From NCBI GenBank assembly GCA_027014125.1, contig JALWEI010000029.1, forward strand, positions 1-64,000: a stretch of DNA of 64,000 nucleotides, written 5' to 3'. This DNA comes from Acidilobaceae archaeon (GTDB taxonomy: Archaea; Thermoproteota; Thermoprotei_A; Sulfolobales; Acidilobaceae). Numbering within the stretch: position 1 is the first letter of the stretch; every line of letters starts with the position of its first letter. Made by a program: the position numbers and the translations under genes. Shown one piece after another: positions 35,174 to 44,518 of the stretch. The notes under the pieces were generated by a model. It was given only the letters and a program-made list of their open reading frames with translations, ran no database searches and was not told the DNA's origin.

Positions 35174-35191
35174 TTTCCGATATTAGCCGGG

Positions 35192-35302
35192 TTAGCTGCC
35201 TAGGCCCGCCTGCTGGGCCAGGTACCACTCGTACTCTACCCTGTCCTGGAGGGTCTCCCTGAAGTGGAGCCTGCCTCCACTGAGTTGTATTACCTTCTCC
35301 AT
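35192..35302 (-). CDS. Predicted 36-residue small protein
   Basis: An ATG at 35302 opens a frame of 36 codons ending with TAA at 35192. It starts MEKVIQLSGGRLHFRET and ends EYEWYLAQQAGLGS: soluble, mixed charge, no membrane segment, no cysteine. Support for translation is good for so short a frame: a GGGGGTGAG ribosome-binding site at 35308-35316 and an AATATATAT TATA element at 35339-35349 on the same strand, correctly spaced. It lies between reverse gyrase and the MFS gene. I do not recognise a family. Confidence 0.5.
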   Translation of the reverse strand: MEKVIQLSGGRLHFRETLQDRVEYEWYLAQQAGLGS

Positions 35303-35338
35303 CCCGCTCACCCCCTCTATACTTATACTAGTGACGAG

Positions 35339-35349
35339 CATATATATTG
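35339..35349 (-). promoter_or_regulatory. TATA box for the 36-residue gene
   Basis: AATATATATGC on the minus strand, about 37-47 bp before ATG 35302; places the transcript start near 35318. Confidence 0.5.
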
Positions 35350-35430
35350 CTTTGCCAGGCCCGTGTTAGACTATAGACGTAGTGACCTGGCGGGTGGCTA
35401 GGAAATATAACCCGGCCCATATGTAAGATA

Positions 35431-35441
35431 GTAATAAATAG
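35431..35441 (+). promoter_or_regulatory. TATA box for reverse gyrase
   Basis: GTAATAAATAG, about 50-60 bp before ATG 35490, followed by a GAGGAG ribosome-binding site at 35478-35483. Confidence 0.45.
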
Positions 35442-35489
35442 GCGCCGACACGTGCCTCGCCTGCCGGGCCGCGTTGTGAGGAGACGAAT

Positions 35490-38400
35490 ATGCCCGCACC
35501 ACTAGGTAGGGGGATCTATAGGCACTCATGCCCTAACTGTGGGGGGCCCACCAGCGAGGCTAGGCTAGTCAGCCTAGGGGTCTGCGAGAGGTGTATACCC
35601 CCGGGCATGGAGCCTGGCGACGGCGTAGACAACGTCTATAGGGCGCTCAGGAAGCTCGGCAAGCTCAAGGGGTACGAGGAGCTGTACAGGCTAGAGTATG
35701 GCGCGAGGGAGCTGATCGGGTTCTTCGCTAAGCTCCTAGGCTCGCCACCCTGGGGGGCGCAGAGGACGTGGATCAGGAGGCTCGTCAGGGGCGACAGCTT
35801 CTCCATCATATCCCCTACAGGCACTGGGAAGACCACCTTCGGCGCCGTCTCCGCGATATACCTAGCCTGTAGGGGCGAGAAGAGCTACATAATACTGCCC
35901 ACCACCACCTTGGTCCTCCAGGTCCTGTCAAAGCTGGAGAAGCTGTCCCAGGACGCCCCATGCACGCCGAGGATACTCGGGTTCCACAGTAAGATGCCCC
36001 GCAGGGCCAGGGAGGAGGCGCTGAAGGCACTATACTCCGGCGACTTCCATATACTCGTCACTACCGCCGCCTTCGCCCGGAAGAACCTGGATATCGTGGC
36101 CAGGCACCGCTACAGGCTAGTCTTCGTGGACGACGTTGACGCTGTGCTGAGGAGCAGTAGGAGCGTGGACACGATACTCACGATAACAGGCTTCACCACG
36201 GAGGACCTGGAGGCAGGCATGAAGATGCTACGCCTCCAGAGGGAGGCAGCCGCGCTGGCTAGGAGGATCCAGGTGGCCAGGCAGGCTGGGAAGGGGCATG
36301 AGGGCCTTAGAGAGAGGCTGAGGAGAGTCGAAGAGGAGATCAATAGGATCAAGGCTAGGCTGGAGGAGGCTAGGGCCAGGGCTGCCAGCCTGATCGTTAG
36401 TAGCGCTACCGGGAGGCCCCGGGGGCAGAGGGTGCGCCTCTTCAGAGTCCTCCTCGGCTTCGAGGCCGGGGGGAGGAGCGATATAGGGCTGAGGAGGGTC
36501 ATAGACTCTTACACGATCCCCCGTGGCAGTGTTGAGGAGGAGGTTATAGGCCTCGTCAAGAGGCTGGGGGACGGGGTTCTCGTATTCGTCCCCATAGACT
36601 GGGGCGTGGAGGGCGCAGAGAGGCTGGCAGGCCTCCTCAGGGATGCGGGGGTTAGGGCGGAGGCGTACCACTCCAAGAAGCCAGTGAAGATCCTGGAGGC
36701 GTTTCTAGGCGGGGACCTGGATGCGCTTGTTGGGGTAGCCAACTACTATGGCACCCTGGTTAGGGGGCTAGATTATCCTGAGAGGATCAAGTACGCCGTG
36801 TTCGCCGGGCCCCCCAGGCACAAGTTCCCAGCCGACGTGGGGGAGCCCCACCCCACGAGGCTCATAAGGCTACTCTCAGTCCTGGCTGAGACGAGCCTGG
36901 ACATAGCTGAGGAGGCGAGGAGGCACCTATCAGCCGTGAGGAAGCTCACCAGGAGGCTGTCCCCAGCCGCCCTCCACTATATAGCGGAGAGGGTGATGGA
37001 GGGCGATGTTGAGGGGCCCGGAAGCCCGACCAGGATCGTGGCCGAGGCCTACAACTTCCTACGCCAGGCCCTGAGCGATGACGAGGTGTGGGAGCACCTA
37101 GCGGCTAGGAGGGATATAGGGATCGTCACCGAGGACGGGAAGAGGTACATGCTTATCGCAGACCCAGCCACCTATATACAGGCCAGCGGGAGGACCAGCA
37201 GGCTCTACGCTGGAGGCATAACGCTAGGCTTAAGCGTGGTGGTAGTCGACGACGAGAGAGTCTTCAACGGCCTGGTAAGGAGGACCAGGCTCATGGCCGA
37301 CACCGAGTGGAGGAGGCTCGAGGATCTAGACCTCGACAAGGTTAAGATGGAGATAGAGGAGGACCGGAGGAGGGTTAGGAGGATACTCAGAGAGGGAGGC
37401 CCCGGCCTGGGAGACCTGGTAAAGACGGCTCTACTGGTAGTGGAGTCTCCCAACAAGGCAAGGACCATAGCCAGCTTCTTCGGCCAGCCAAGCATAAGGC
37501 TCCTCCCCAGCGGTGTTAGGGCCTACGAGGTTGCTACTGGAGGCTATATACTGACAATAACCGCCAGCGGTGGACACATCTACGACCTGGCACCCAGCCA
37601 CGGGGATGAGGATATACCGCCCCAGGCCTCTGGCCGGGTCGAGGCAGGCGTTTTCGGGGTCATGCTCCTCAACGATGGAGACGGCAGGGAGTACCTGCCC
37701 GTGTACACTAGCATCAAGAGGTGCATGGACTGCGGCCACCAGTTCACAGCCGACCGTGATACCTGCCCCGTGTGCGGGAGCAGGAGGATCAGGGATAGCA
37801 GGAGCATCGTGGAGGACCTGAGGAGGCTGGCCTGGGAGGTAGACATGGTGCTGGTCGGCACCGACCCTGATACTGAGGGTGAGAAGATAGGGTGGGACAC
37901 CGCTGTGCTCCTCAAGCCCTACAGCAGGTCCCTAGCCAGGCTGGAGTTCCACGAGGTCACGAGAAAGGCGATACTGGCTGCCCTCTCAAGCCTAAGGGAC
38001 TTCGACCAGAGGCTGGTAGACGCACAGATAGTGAGGAGGGTCGAGGACCGCTGGATAGGCTTCTCCCTATCCCCCCTACTATGGTGCCACTTCTGGCCAA
38101 GCTACTACTGCCCAACACTGGCCATATCCCGCGACGAGTCCGGGGGTAGGTTCATAAAACACGAGCTAGAGAGGTGCAAAACAAGGAAATACTACTACAA
38201 CCTCAGCGCCGGGAGGGTACAAACCCCCACCCTCGGCTGGATAGTGGAGAGGACTAGGCAGGCGAAGGAGAGGATAAACGCCTACAGGCTAGAAGTCAAC
38301 GGGCTCCGGATATACTTCAGGGAAGACCAGATCGACCCAGACCAGGCACAGGAGCTGGCTATGATATTCAAGGGCAAGAAGCGGGTCACCTTACACGTGG

Positions 38401-39563
38401 ACCTAGAGAAGGTGGAGGAGCGCGAGGAGGAGGTCAAGCCGCCCCCACCCTACTCGACAGACGCTCTCATAGCAGATGCGAGCAGGTACCTCAGGCTAGG
38501 AGCCCCCGAGACAATGAGGCTAGCCCAGGACCTCTTCGAGTGGGGACTAATCACCTACCACAGGACCGACTCGACTAGGGTAAGCGAGAGGGGGATACAG
38601 GTAGCCAGGCAGTGGCTAGAGGACAAGTACAAGGACCTTGCTGGGAGCCTATTCAAACCCAGAACCTGGGGCGAGGGAGGGGCCCACGAGGCTATAAGGC
38701 CCGTGAGGCCTGTCGACGCTGAGACACTGAGGATACTTGTAGAGGAGGGCGCCCTGGAGCTTGCTGGGGACCTCACGGCCAGGCACCTGAGGCTATACGA
38801 CCTGATATTCAGGAGGTTCATAGCCAGCCAGATGAGGGAAGCCCTGGTCACTAGGGTAAAGTACAGGGTGACTATAATAGAGGCCTCCACCTCGGTGGAG
38901 GTTGAGGCCATCGCCAGGATAGGCAGGGAGGGAGACCCCGCGTCCAGGGGCTTCGCACTGGTATGGCCCTACCTTAGGGAGCAGAGGGTAGCTGGCGAGG
39001 CTAGGGACGTGGAGGTCCCTGTGGAGAGGCTGAGGATATCCAAGGTGCAGCCCTACACCCAGGGAGAGGTTATACAGGTTATGAAGGAGAGGGGTATAGG
39101 GAGGCCTAGTACTTACGCGAAGATCGTGGATACTCTGCTGAAGAGGAGGTACATAGTAAGGCCCCCCAGGGCTCGGGAGGACTATGTTGTCTCCACTATC
39201 AGGGGCGAGCACGTCTACCAGTACCTCACAACCCATATCGCCATGATGGGAGACGAGCTCTCCAGGTGGATAGACCCTAGGTACCTCGAGGGCATACCCA
39301 GGCTTGTCTCAGAGGAGAGGACCCGGAGGCTGGAGGAGTATATGAGGGAGATCGAGGAGGGCAAGCGGGCTAGGAGGAGCGTGCTGGATGATATCTACAA
39401 CGAGATCCGGGGGCTAGCACAGCCTATAAATGACGCTATCCACAAGGCAATGAGGGGGGCGGATACTTCCCCGATCTCAGCCTGCATCCGCAGAGCCTAT
39501 GTGATAGTAGGGACGGGTGGAGAGGTTGAGCCTGAAGATAGCAGTGATGCACTCCAAGGTTAA
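35490..39563 (+). CDS. rgy: Reverse gyrase
   Basis: 1357 residues in one chain, the hallmark enzyme of hyperthermophiles; it introduces positive supercoils. Order: N-terminal zinc finger (C14, C17, C32, C35), helicase Walker A PTGTGKT near residue 110, DDVD box near 213, a charged coiled-coil insert (about 250-295), then the topoisomerase IA part from about 648 with VVESPNKA, a second zinc finger CMDCG...CPVCG near 744-766, GTDPDTEGEKIGWD, and the active-site Tyr in GLITYHRTDSTR near 1022. Longer than the common 1050-1250 because of loops and a tail; no intein motifs seen. Its end overlaps the next gene by 47 bp. Confidence 0.97.
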   Translation: MPAPLGRGIYRHSCPNCGGPTSEARLVSLGVCERCIPPGMEPGDGVDNVYRALRKLGKLKGYEELYRLEYGARELIGFFAKLLGSPPWGAQRTWIRRLVRGDSFSIISPTGTGKTTFGAVSAIYLACRGEKSYIILPTTTLVLQVLSKLEKLSQDAPCTPRILGFHSKMPRRAREEALKALYSGDFHILVTTAAFARKNLDIVARHRYRLVFVDDVDAVLRSSRSVDTILTITGFTTEDLEAGMKMLRLQREAAALARRIQVARQAGKGHEGLRERLRRVEEEINRIKARLEEARARAASLIVSSATGRPRGQRVRLFRVLLGFEAGGRSDIGLRRVIDSYTIPRGSVEEEVIGLVKRLGDGVLVFVPIDWGVEGAERLAGLLRDAGVRAEAYHSKKPVKILEAFLGGDLDALVGVANYYGTLVRGLDYPERIKYAVFAGPPRHKFPADVGEPHPTRLIRLLSVLAETSLDIAEEARRHLSAVRKLTRRLSPAALHYIAERVMEGDVEGPGSPTRIVAEAYNFLRQALSDDEVWEHLAARRDIGIVTEDGKRYMLIADPATYIQASGRTSRLYAGGITLGLSVVVVDDERVFNGLVRRTRLMADTEWRRLEDLDLDKVKMEIEEDRRRVRRILREGGPGLGDLVKTALLVVESPNKARTIASFFGQPSIRLLPSGVRAYEVATGGYILTITASGGHIYDLAPSHGDEDIPPQASGRVEAGVFGVMLLNDGDGREYLPVYTSIKRCMDCGHQFTADRDTCPVCGSRRIRDSRSIVEDLRRLAWEVDMVLVGTDPDTEGEKIGWDTAVLLKPYSRSLARLEFHEVTRKAILAALSSLRDFDQRLVDAQIVRRVEDRWIGFSLSPLLWCHFWPSYYCPTLAISRDESGGRFIKHELERCKTRKYYYNLSAGRVQTPTLGWIVERTRQAKERINAYRLEVNGLRIYFREDQIDPDQAQELAMIFKGKKRVTLHVDLEKVEEREEEVKPPPPYSTDALIADASRYLRLGAPETMRLAQDLFEWGLITYHRTDSTRVSERGIQVARQWLEDKYKDLAGSLFKPRTWGEGGAHEAIRPVRPVDAETLRILVEEGALELAGDLTARHLRLYDLIFRRFIASQMREALVTRVKYRVTIIEASTSVEVEAIARIGREGDPASRGFALVWPYLREQRVAGEARDVEVPVERLRISKVQPYTQGEVIQVMKERGIGRPSTYAKIVDTLLKRRYIVRPPRAREDYVVSTIRGEHVYQYLTTHIAMMGDELSRWIDPRYLEGIPRLVSEERTRRLEEYMREIEEGKRARRSVLDDIYNEIRGLAQPINDAIHKAMRGADTSPISACIRRAYVIVGTGGEVEPEDSSDALQG

Positions 39564-40449
39564 GATCGGGGCGAAGAGGGGCAACCTGAGGAGGCTAGGC
39601 CTGGAGCTAGGTAACATAATGGATAATTGGAGCGACATAGACTTGGTAGTCCTGCCAGCTTATCCGATAACCGGCCCCTTGATAGGCTACTACCCGCCCA
39701 ACAGGGCTAAGCAGGCCATGAAGAACATGGCGGAGAGGATCAGCAGCAAGGGCACGGCGCTTGGGCAGAGTATAGTCACGATATCAAAGTGGAGTGAGGA
39801 TTACGGGATCAACATTATAGCTGGCCCGATACTCGAGAGGGCCGGACCCAAGCTCTACTCCACCGTCCTCCACATAGCTCCGGACGGCTCCATAGAGGGG
39901 AAGTATAGGAAGATCACGCTGACCCGCAAGGAGGTCGAGGCCGGCCTCAGCCCGGGGCGCAGCGTGGAGGTATTCAATATCAGGGGCAAGGGGCAGGTTG
40001 GGGTGTATGTGGACGAGGACCTGACGCACCCGGAGATATTTAGGGTGATGCAGATCCGCGGCTCGAATATCATTATAGGGTTCATGCTGCCCTACGAGTC
40101 CGACTACTTCAGGATGACTAACTACCATGATGGAAGGATACTGACGATGGAGCTGGACCCAGTGATCGAGTTCCTCTCGGTTAGGAGCAGGGAGACTGGG
40201 TTGCCTGTTATACTCGTGGGCGGCGGCGTTGAGGGTGTCGGTCATAATAACCACAATAACGTGGCCTTCATGCCCACCATACCCTCAGACCCAGATGTGG
40301 GGGTCGCCAAGAATAGGATCCTTGACTATGACAGGCTTGACTCGGATCCTATGATTATCGAGTTGGATACGAGGTATAGTAGGCCTAGGAGTATCAACGC
40401 GATAGTGGCGAAGAGCATAGTGAAGGAGTTGTGTATGAGTAGGGGTTAA
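39517..40449 (+). CDS. Nitrilase-fold protein lacking catalytic Glu and Cys
   Basis: 310 residues from GTG 39517. The carbon-nitrogen hydrolase fold is clear: DLVVLPAYPITG, GKYRKITLTRKEVEAGLSPG and GVYVDEDLTHPEIFR match the three catalytic blocks. Of the Glu-Lys-Cys triad, only Lys131 remains; the Glu position reads Ala48 and the Cys position reads Asp165. So it cannot use the normal thioester chemistry and is probably a binding or regulatory protein. The start lies inside the reverse gyrase 3' end; the next gene is a PhoU-type regulator. Confidence 0.75.
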   Translation: MERLSLKIAVMHSKVKIGAKRGNLRRLGLELGNIMDNWSDIDLVVLPAYPITGPLIGYYPPNRAKQAMKNMAERISSKGTALGQSIVTISKWSEDYGINIIAGPILERAGPKLYSTVLHIAPDGSIEGKYRKITLTRKEVEAGLSPGRSVEVFNIRGKGQVGVYVDEDLTHPEIFRVMQIRGSNIIIGFMLPYESDYFRMTNYHDGRILTMELDPVIEFLSVRSRETGLPVILVGGGVEGVGHNNHNNVAFMPTIPSDPDVGVAKNRILDYDRLDSDPMIIELDTRYSRPRSINAIVAKSIVKELCMSRG

Positions 40450-40463
40450 CAGGTAAACCGGGT

Positions 40464-40490
40464 TCTTTAACGCTGTTAAAGATATATAAT
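40464..40490 (+). promoter_or_regulatory. Promoter and perfect operator-like repeat for the PhoU-type gene
   Basis: TCTTTAAC (40464-40471) and GTTAAAGA (40475-40482) are perfect inverted repeats with a 3-bp spacer. The TATA box ATATATAAT (40482-40490) begins at its last base. A regulator bound here would cover the site where TBP and TFB assemble. Transcript start expected near 40515, 15 bp before TTG 40529. Confidence 0.65.
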
Positions 40491-40528
40491 CTGCTAGTGT
40501 AAAATATAGAGCGTGGGGGCAGGCAAGG

Positions 40529-41479
40529 TTGAGCCTGGCAATATCCAAGAGGAGAATACAGAAGCTCGGGGGCTCCAGCCTAATAATAACGATACCAAAG
40601 AGCTGGGCAAGGAAGATCGGACTCACCGTAGGAGACACAGTGATAATAGTAGACGAGGGAGACCACCTGAAGATAATGCCCCCAGACACCAGGGTCACCG
40701 ACAAGGTCGGGATAGCCCGGGTAAAGCTATCCGGCTTCCTGAGGGAGGTCAGCATAGGCAAGATCATAGACTGCTCCTACCAGAACGGCCACAGCAAGAT
40801 AGAGATACAGATACCATCAAACGGCAACACGAGCCCAGAGGAGCTGGCCAGGGAGGCCGGGGAGCACCCCAAGGTCAAGGCAGCCCAGGTACTAGACCCC
40901 TCAACCCTGCTGATAGAACTCGAGACGACCAACGGGGACGAGGTGACCACGCTACTCAAGAAGTTCAACACGAAGCTACAAGAGATCATAGACCTAGGAG
41001 AGGCCGCCATAACAGGGTCAATCCCCCTAGATGATGCGATAAAGGGGATAGAGAGGAGCGCCGACAACGCCTACAACATAGTGGACTCCATAACGAGGCT
41101 CTCATTCAAGCAGGGAATAGTAATGTGCGAGTCCAAGGGTGTAGACCCCACAATACTCATAGCACTCAAGATACTCGCAAGGCTGCTAGAGAGGGCGATG
41201 AAGAACCTAGTCAACTTCAGCGAGCGGGAGCTAAGCCTCAAGGCGGTAGGCAAGATCAGGATCATAATGAGCGAGGCCATAGGGGGCATAGCCAGCGGTA
41301 GCGGCAGGAGGATAGCCAACGCCCTCAACGAGATAGCAGGCCTAAGAGAGATTGTAGCCGAGATGAGGAGCCTCTCAACCCCGGAGGCGGAGAAGGTGGC
41401 GACCTGCGTGGAGAGCATGAACATAGCAGTGGAAACCCTAGCATCAAAGGGGATATGCTCGGTCCTAGCATCTCCCTAG
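40529..41479 (+). CDS. phoU: AbrB-PhoU phosphate-uptake regulator-like protein
   Basis: 316 residues from TTG 40529. Residues 1-50 form a SpoVT/AbrB DNA-binding β-swap domain (RRIQKLGGSSLIITIPKSWARKIGLTVGDTVIIVDEGDHLKI). From about 140 two PhoU helical bundles follow, with D-N-A-Y-N-I-V and E-R-A-M-K-N-L type repeats. AbrB-PhoU proteins are common in archaea and control phosphate transport genes. Its own perfect operator suggests autoregulation; no Pst transporter is nearby. Confidence 0.85.
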   Translation: MSLAISKRRIQKLGGSSLIITIPKSWARKIGLTVGDTVIIVDEGDHLKIMPPDTRVTDKVGIARVKLSGFLREVSIGKIIDCSYQNGHSKIEIQIPSNGNTSPEELAREAGEHPKVKAAQVLDPSTLLIELETTNGDEVTTLLKKFNTKLQEIIDLGEAAITGSIPLDDAIKGIERSADNAYNIVDSITRLSFKQGIVMCESKGVDPTILIALKILARLLERAMKNLVNFSERELSLKAVGKIRIIMSEAIGGIASGSGRRIANALNEIAGLREIVAEMRSLSTPEAEKVATCVESMNIAVETLASKGICSVLASP

Positions 41480-41522
41480 ACTCTTAAACCCCACCACAAC
41501 TAGATGCCCTCGGAGACCCAGC

Positions 41523-42047
41523 TTGGACGGGTGCTGCACAGAGCTATCCGGTTGCGTGCTCAGGAACACTAGGATAGAGCTAGAGAGGCTCATACGCAGG
41601 GTTAGGCTGGAGAACCTGCTAGGCGATATCAGGGAGAACACGTACAAGGCCCACTCGTGGCAGCTACTGAAGAGGACAATGGCCACACCCATAGCCAGGT
41701 GCATTAGAAGCCTAGCCGGGCCATGCGGGATCCCATGCCTAGACTCGATATACTTCTCCGACCTCACGGGCGGGGAGCACAGCTACATAGAGGGGCACGG
41801 GGGCAAGGACCTAGACCTTATACTATACACTCCCTGCGAGCTGGACCGGGAGAAGGTGGAGGAGAGCCTGGAGTCCTGTATAGAGAGCGCCGTCACACTC
41901 CTACTATCAGAGATGCTCACCGACGACCCCAAGAAGATACTGGGGATACCTAACATTATAGAGGTCCACATAGTCAGGGATAGAAGGGACCTCCCCTACT
42001 ACAACATGGTCAAGTACAGGAGTAGAACGCTAACCAGGCTACTCTAG
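41523..42047 (+). CDS. Orphan protein, possible nucleotidyltransferase-like
   Basis: 174 residues from TTG 41523; GTG 41556 is an alternative. Not recognised. GHGGKDLDLILYTP resembles the Gly-Gly/Ser then Asp-x-Asp core of nucleotidyltransferases, but the spacing is shorter than normal. Seven cysteines are scattered, with no metal-binding pattern. Ends 4 bp inside the convergent PHP gene. Confidence 0.5.
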   Translation: MDGCCTELSGCVLRNTRIELERLIRRVRLENLLGDIRENTYKAHSWQLLKRTMATPIARCIRSLAGPCGIPCLDSIYFSDLTGGEHSYIEGHGGKDLDLILYTPCELDREKVEESLESCIESAVTLLLSEMLTDDPKKILGIPNIIEVHIVRDRRDLPYYNMVKYRSRTLTRLL

Positions 42048-42709
42048 GCAAGCCTCTTCCTAGCACCCCACACTGCCGCCTCTATGATAGCCCTAGGCCC
42101 AGGGATTCCATATGTCGGCCTAACCCTCCCCCTCATCACGGCCTCAACCACGTCCACAGGCCTCCTAGGCTCATCCCAAAGCCTAACCGGGGCCACGCCC
42201 AGCTCACCCAGCACATGGGCATCACTACCACTAGTCCCAGCTATACCCATCCTCCTGGCCCTATACAGCGCTGGCAGGTTGAATAGCAAGATGCCCCTCG
42301 GGTTCCACACCTCTACAGTGTGGAAGACACTGCTATCCCAAGCCCTACCACCCACGCTATGCCTCCCCAAATGGTACGGGTGAGCCGCGATCAAGGCGCA
42401 GTTATACCCGTCCCCGGCCTCCCTTAACTCCCACGGATCCATGCCCTTCCAGGGCCTCTCCGGCATGGGCTCCGGGCACAGGACCAGGACGTCCCCCCAA
42501 AGGGTTCTAACCTCATTCCCATAGACTATAACCGGGGCCCCCTCGAGGCCCCTGGCTTCCCTAGCCGCCATGATAGACCCTGCGAAGGTGTTGTGGTCGG
42601 TGACCGCGATAGCATGGAGGCCAATGCTCCTGCCCTTCGCAACCAGCTCCCTTGGGGTGGGCCTACCGTCGCTGGCATTGGTGTGACAGTGGATCTCTGC
42701 TACGTACAA
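42044..42709 (-). CDS. PHP-family metal-dependent hydrolase
   Basis: 221 residues from ATG 42709. All PHP metal motifs are present: HCHTNASDG, AVTDHNTFAGS, an acidic GNEV, AHPYHL and GTSGSDAH. Such proteins are three-metal phosphoesterases acting on nucleotides, phosphosugars or DNA ends; the substrate is unknown. Confidence 0.85.
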   Translation of the reverse strand: MYVAEIHCHTNASDGRPTPRELVAKGRSIGLHAIAVTDHNTFAGSIMAAREARGLEGAPVIVYGNEVRTLWGDVLVLCPEPMPERPWKGMDPWELREAGDGYNCALIAAHPYHLGRHSVGGRAWDSSVFHTVEVWNPRGILLFNLPALYRARRMGIAGTSGSDAHVLGELGVAPVRLWDEPRRPVDVVEAVMRGRVRPTYGIPGPRAIIEAAVWGARKRLA

Positions 42710-42940
42710 AGGCTGACACCCCTACTATAGCGCCCGCGGGGCTACCGGGTTGGGGTACACCTATAAGGCATCTCCATGCATCAAGTCCAACCGGCCATAT
42801 ACAATACGTACCATATTATGGAGACTCCGGTATACTACTAATCATTAATATAGGATTTTTAATACTAAATTTTAAAATACAACGCCTCGTATATTGTACC
42901 ATAATATGATACTATACCGGGCTCCGTGCTGGTGGCTTGT
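42710..42940. promoter_or_regulatory. AT-rich intergenic promoter region
   Basis: 231 bp without a gene. 42838-42912 is strongly AT-rich with TATA-like TTTTAAAAT (42872-42880) and ATAATATGATACTATA (42900-42915). The motif TACCATA followed by TTAT/ATAT occurs twice (near 42810 and 42897) and CCGGTATA near 42830 is inverted as TATACCGG near 42913; both could be protein sites for the surface-protein gene. Confidence 0.4.
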
Positions 42941-44467
42941 ATGGAACCCAGTGGCAAGGAGAAGAGGAGTATAATAGCTGCAATTGGACTGGCTACCCTA
43001 GCGGTTTTACTGGTGGCAATGCAACTCAATCATAGCCTAGGGTATGTTAAGTTTAAGCTGGTACTCTACGATGATGAAGGTAGGCCTATAACAAATGCTC
43101 TGGGTATGCCTACTGTGCCTGAGGGTATTAGGTTATATGCCCAGGTCTATGCTATTGCACCGCCGGGCCACGACGAGGTTATGGTCGAAATATACAAAGG
43201 CTGGGTTAGTGGACTTACATTGACGCTGGAGGCTAGGGACACGCTTAGATGGATAGCAGGTGAGTGGGCCCGCCTGGAGACGGGTAGGGGTATAGAGCCC
43301 GGGTACACCGCTACGAGCCTCGAACTAAACCTGTGGGTGGTGCATGAGGAGACTGGTAGTGTAATCCAGAGAGTCAGCTACTTCTACCCATACGATCCAC
43401 ACAGGCTCCTGGAGGGGGAGAGCTGGGAGTACACGGTTAAAGTAATGCTTCCCCCCGTAGAGAATAGTGCGCCAGGACCGCGGAGTTCACAGATAGAGCC
43501 CCGGCCGGGTTGCATCATGTACTATACGTGGAGGATTAACTCCACGACTACCCCCGAGGCCGGCTCCACGACGTTCAGCACCGATACAAGGAGATTCGAT
43601 AATATATTATATATCAAGACTCCTATACTATTGGTCTATAACAAGCTACCTATATCGGGTAGGATAGGCTCGGCCATAGGTCTAGGCATGGGTGGAGTGA
43701 CCGAGTTCAAGGCATCAGTGGGCATTGGGCCGGGTATCTATGTGAAGCTTAGGAGCGGCGATGCGACGGGCGGTTTGAGTGGGAAGGTGTATCTAGGTGG
43801 CGTATCTAGGAGCCTGTCTGTGAGCTCCTTCTGGAGCCCGGGTTCTGTAGAGGGTGGTGAGTGGGCTTACGTGTGGATATGGACAAGGCCCGTTATGGTA
43901 TTCTACAACGAGTATCTTACCCTCGACTGTGAGGGGGACGTTGTAGAGAGTTATACTGGCGTGGATAAGGTTGTGTTCTTCGTGCAGGATGCTATGACCC
44001 TCTATAAGGGTGTAGCGGACGGGAGGAAGTTGTATAGCCTCCTTGGCGGGGAGTCCCGTGGCGGGCCTCCTTGGCATGTTAGGTGGTTGTTTGACGATAA
44101 TCTATCTAGCTATAGGTATGTGATCGGCCTTAAGCCTGGCGTGGGTCATAGCTTTGGACTAATCCTATCTATGGTTGATGAGTGCAAGGCTGACTTTGAG
44201 GTGCCTCTCGGGCTGGCCGCTGCATCCCTCCTATCAACGGTTGGTATGCATGAGTTTGCCCGGCTTGCGGTTTTGATGCCTCCCTCTATGTCGTATGGGA
44301 GCTCAGCGGCTGTGTACGTTGATGGTGGAGTGCAGAATAAGGGGCCTGTATACGAGTACCTGTACCTTAGGGTCTCTAATATGCTATATTCAAAGGATCC
44401 GCCGTGGTGGCCCTCGGATACTTGCTACTACCAGGTACCTGTGGCTATGTATATAGAGTCTAGGTAG
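42941..44467 (+). CDS. Membrane-anchored extracellular protein, unknown
   Basis: About 508 residues from ATG 42941; a GTG at 42926 is also in frame. Residues 9-30 (KRSIIAAIGLATLAVLLVAMQ) form a membrane anchor or signal helix with basic residues before it; the rest is β-rich, full of Tyr, Trp, Gly, Ser and Thr, as expected of an archaeal surface protein. No family recognised. Base composition is more A+T than the neighbourhood. A second orphan gene follows in the same direction 51 bp later. Confidence 0.6.
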   Translation: MEPSGKEKRSIIAAIGLATLAVLLVAMQLNHSLGYVKFKLVLYDDEGRPITNALGMPTVPEGIRLYAQVYAIAPPGHDEVMVEIYKGWVSGLTLTLEARDTLRWIAGEWARLETGRGIEPGYTATSLELNLWVVHEETGSVIQRVSYFYPYDPHRLLEGESWEYTVKVMLPPVENSAPGPRSSQIEPRPGCIMYYTWRINSTTTPEAGSTTFSTDTRRFDNILYIKTPILLVYNKLPISGRIGSAIGLGMGGVTEFKASVGIGPGIYVKLRSGDATGGLSGKVYLGGVSRSLSVSSFWSPGSVEGGEWAYVWIWTRPVMVFYNEYLTLDCEGDVVESYTGVDKVVFFVQDAMTLYKGVADGRKLYSLLGGESRGGPPWHVRWLFDDNLSSYRYVIGLKPGVGHSFGLILSMVDECKADFEVPLGLAAASLLSTVGMHEFARLAVLMPPSMSYGSSAAVYVDGGVQNKGPVYEYLYLRVSNMLYSKDPPWWPSDTCYYQVPVAMYIESR

Positions 44468-44518
44468 CTGGAACGCTTATCACTAGCCCCAGCAATTACC
44501 GCTGGTAGGAGGGTGTAT

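Noticed and set aside
35490-39563. Possible intein in the long reverse gyrase
   Set aside because: No C-terminal HN/S or splicing-domain pattern was seen, and the helicase and topoisomerase motifs run on without a 300-residue break; added length is in loops and tail.
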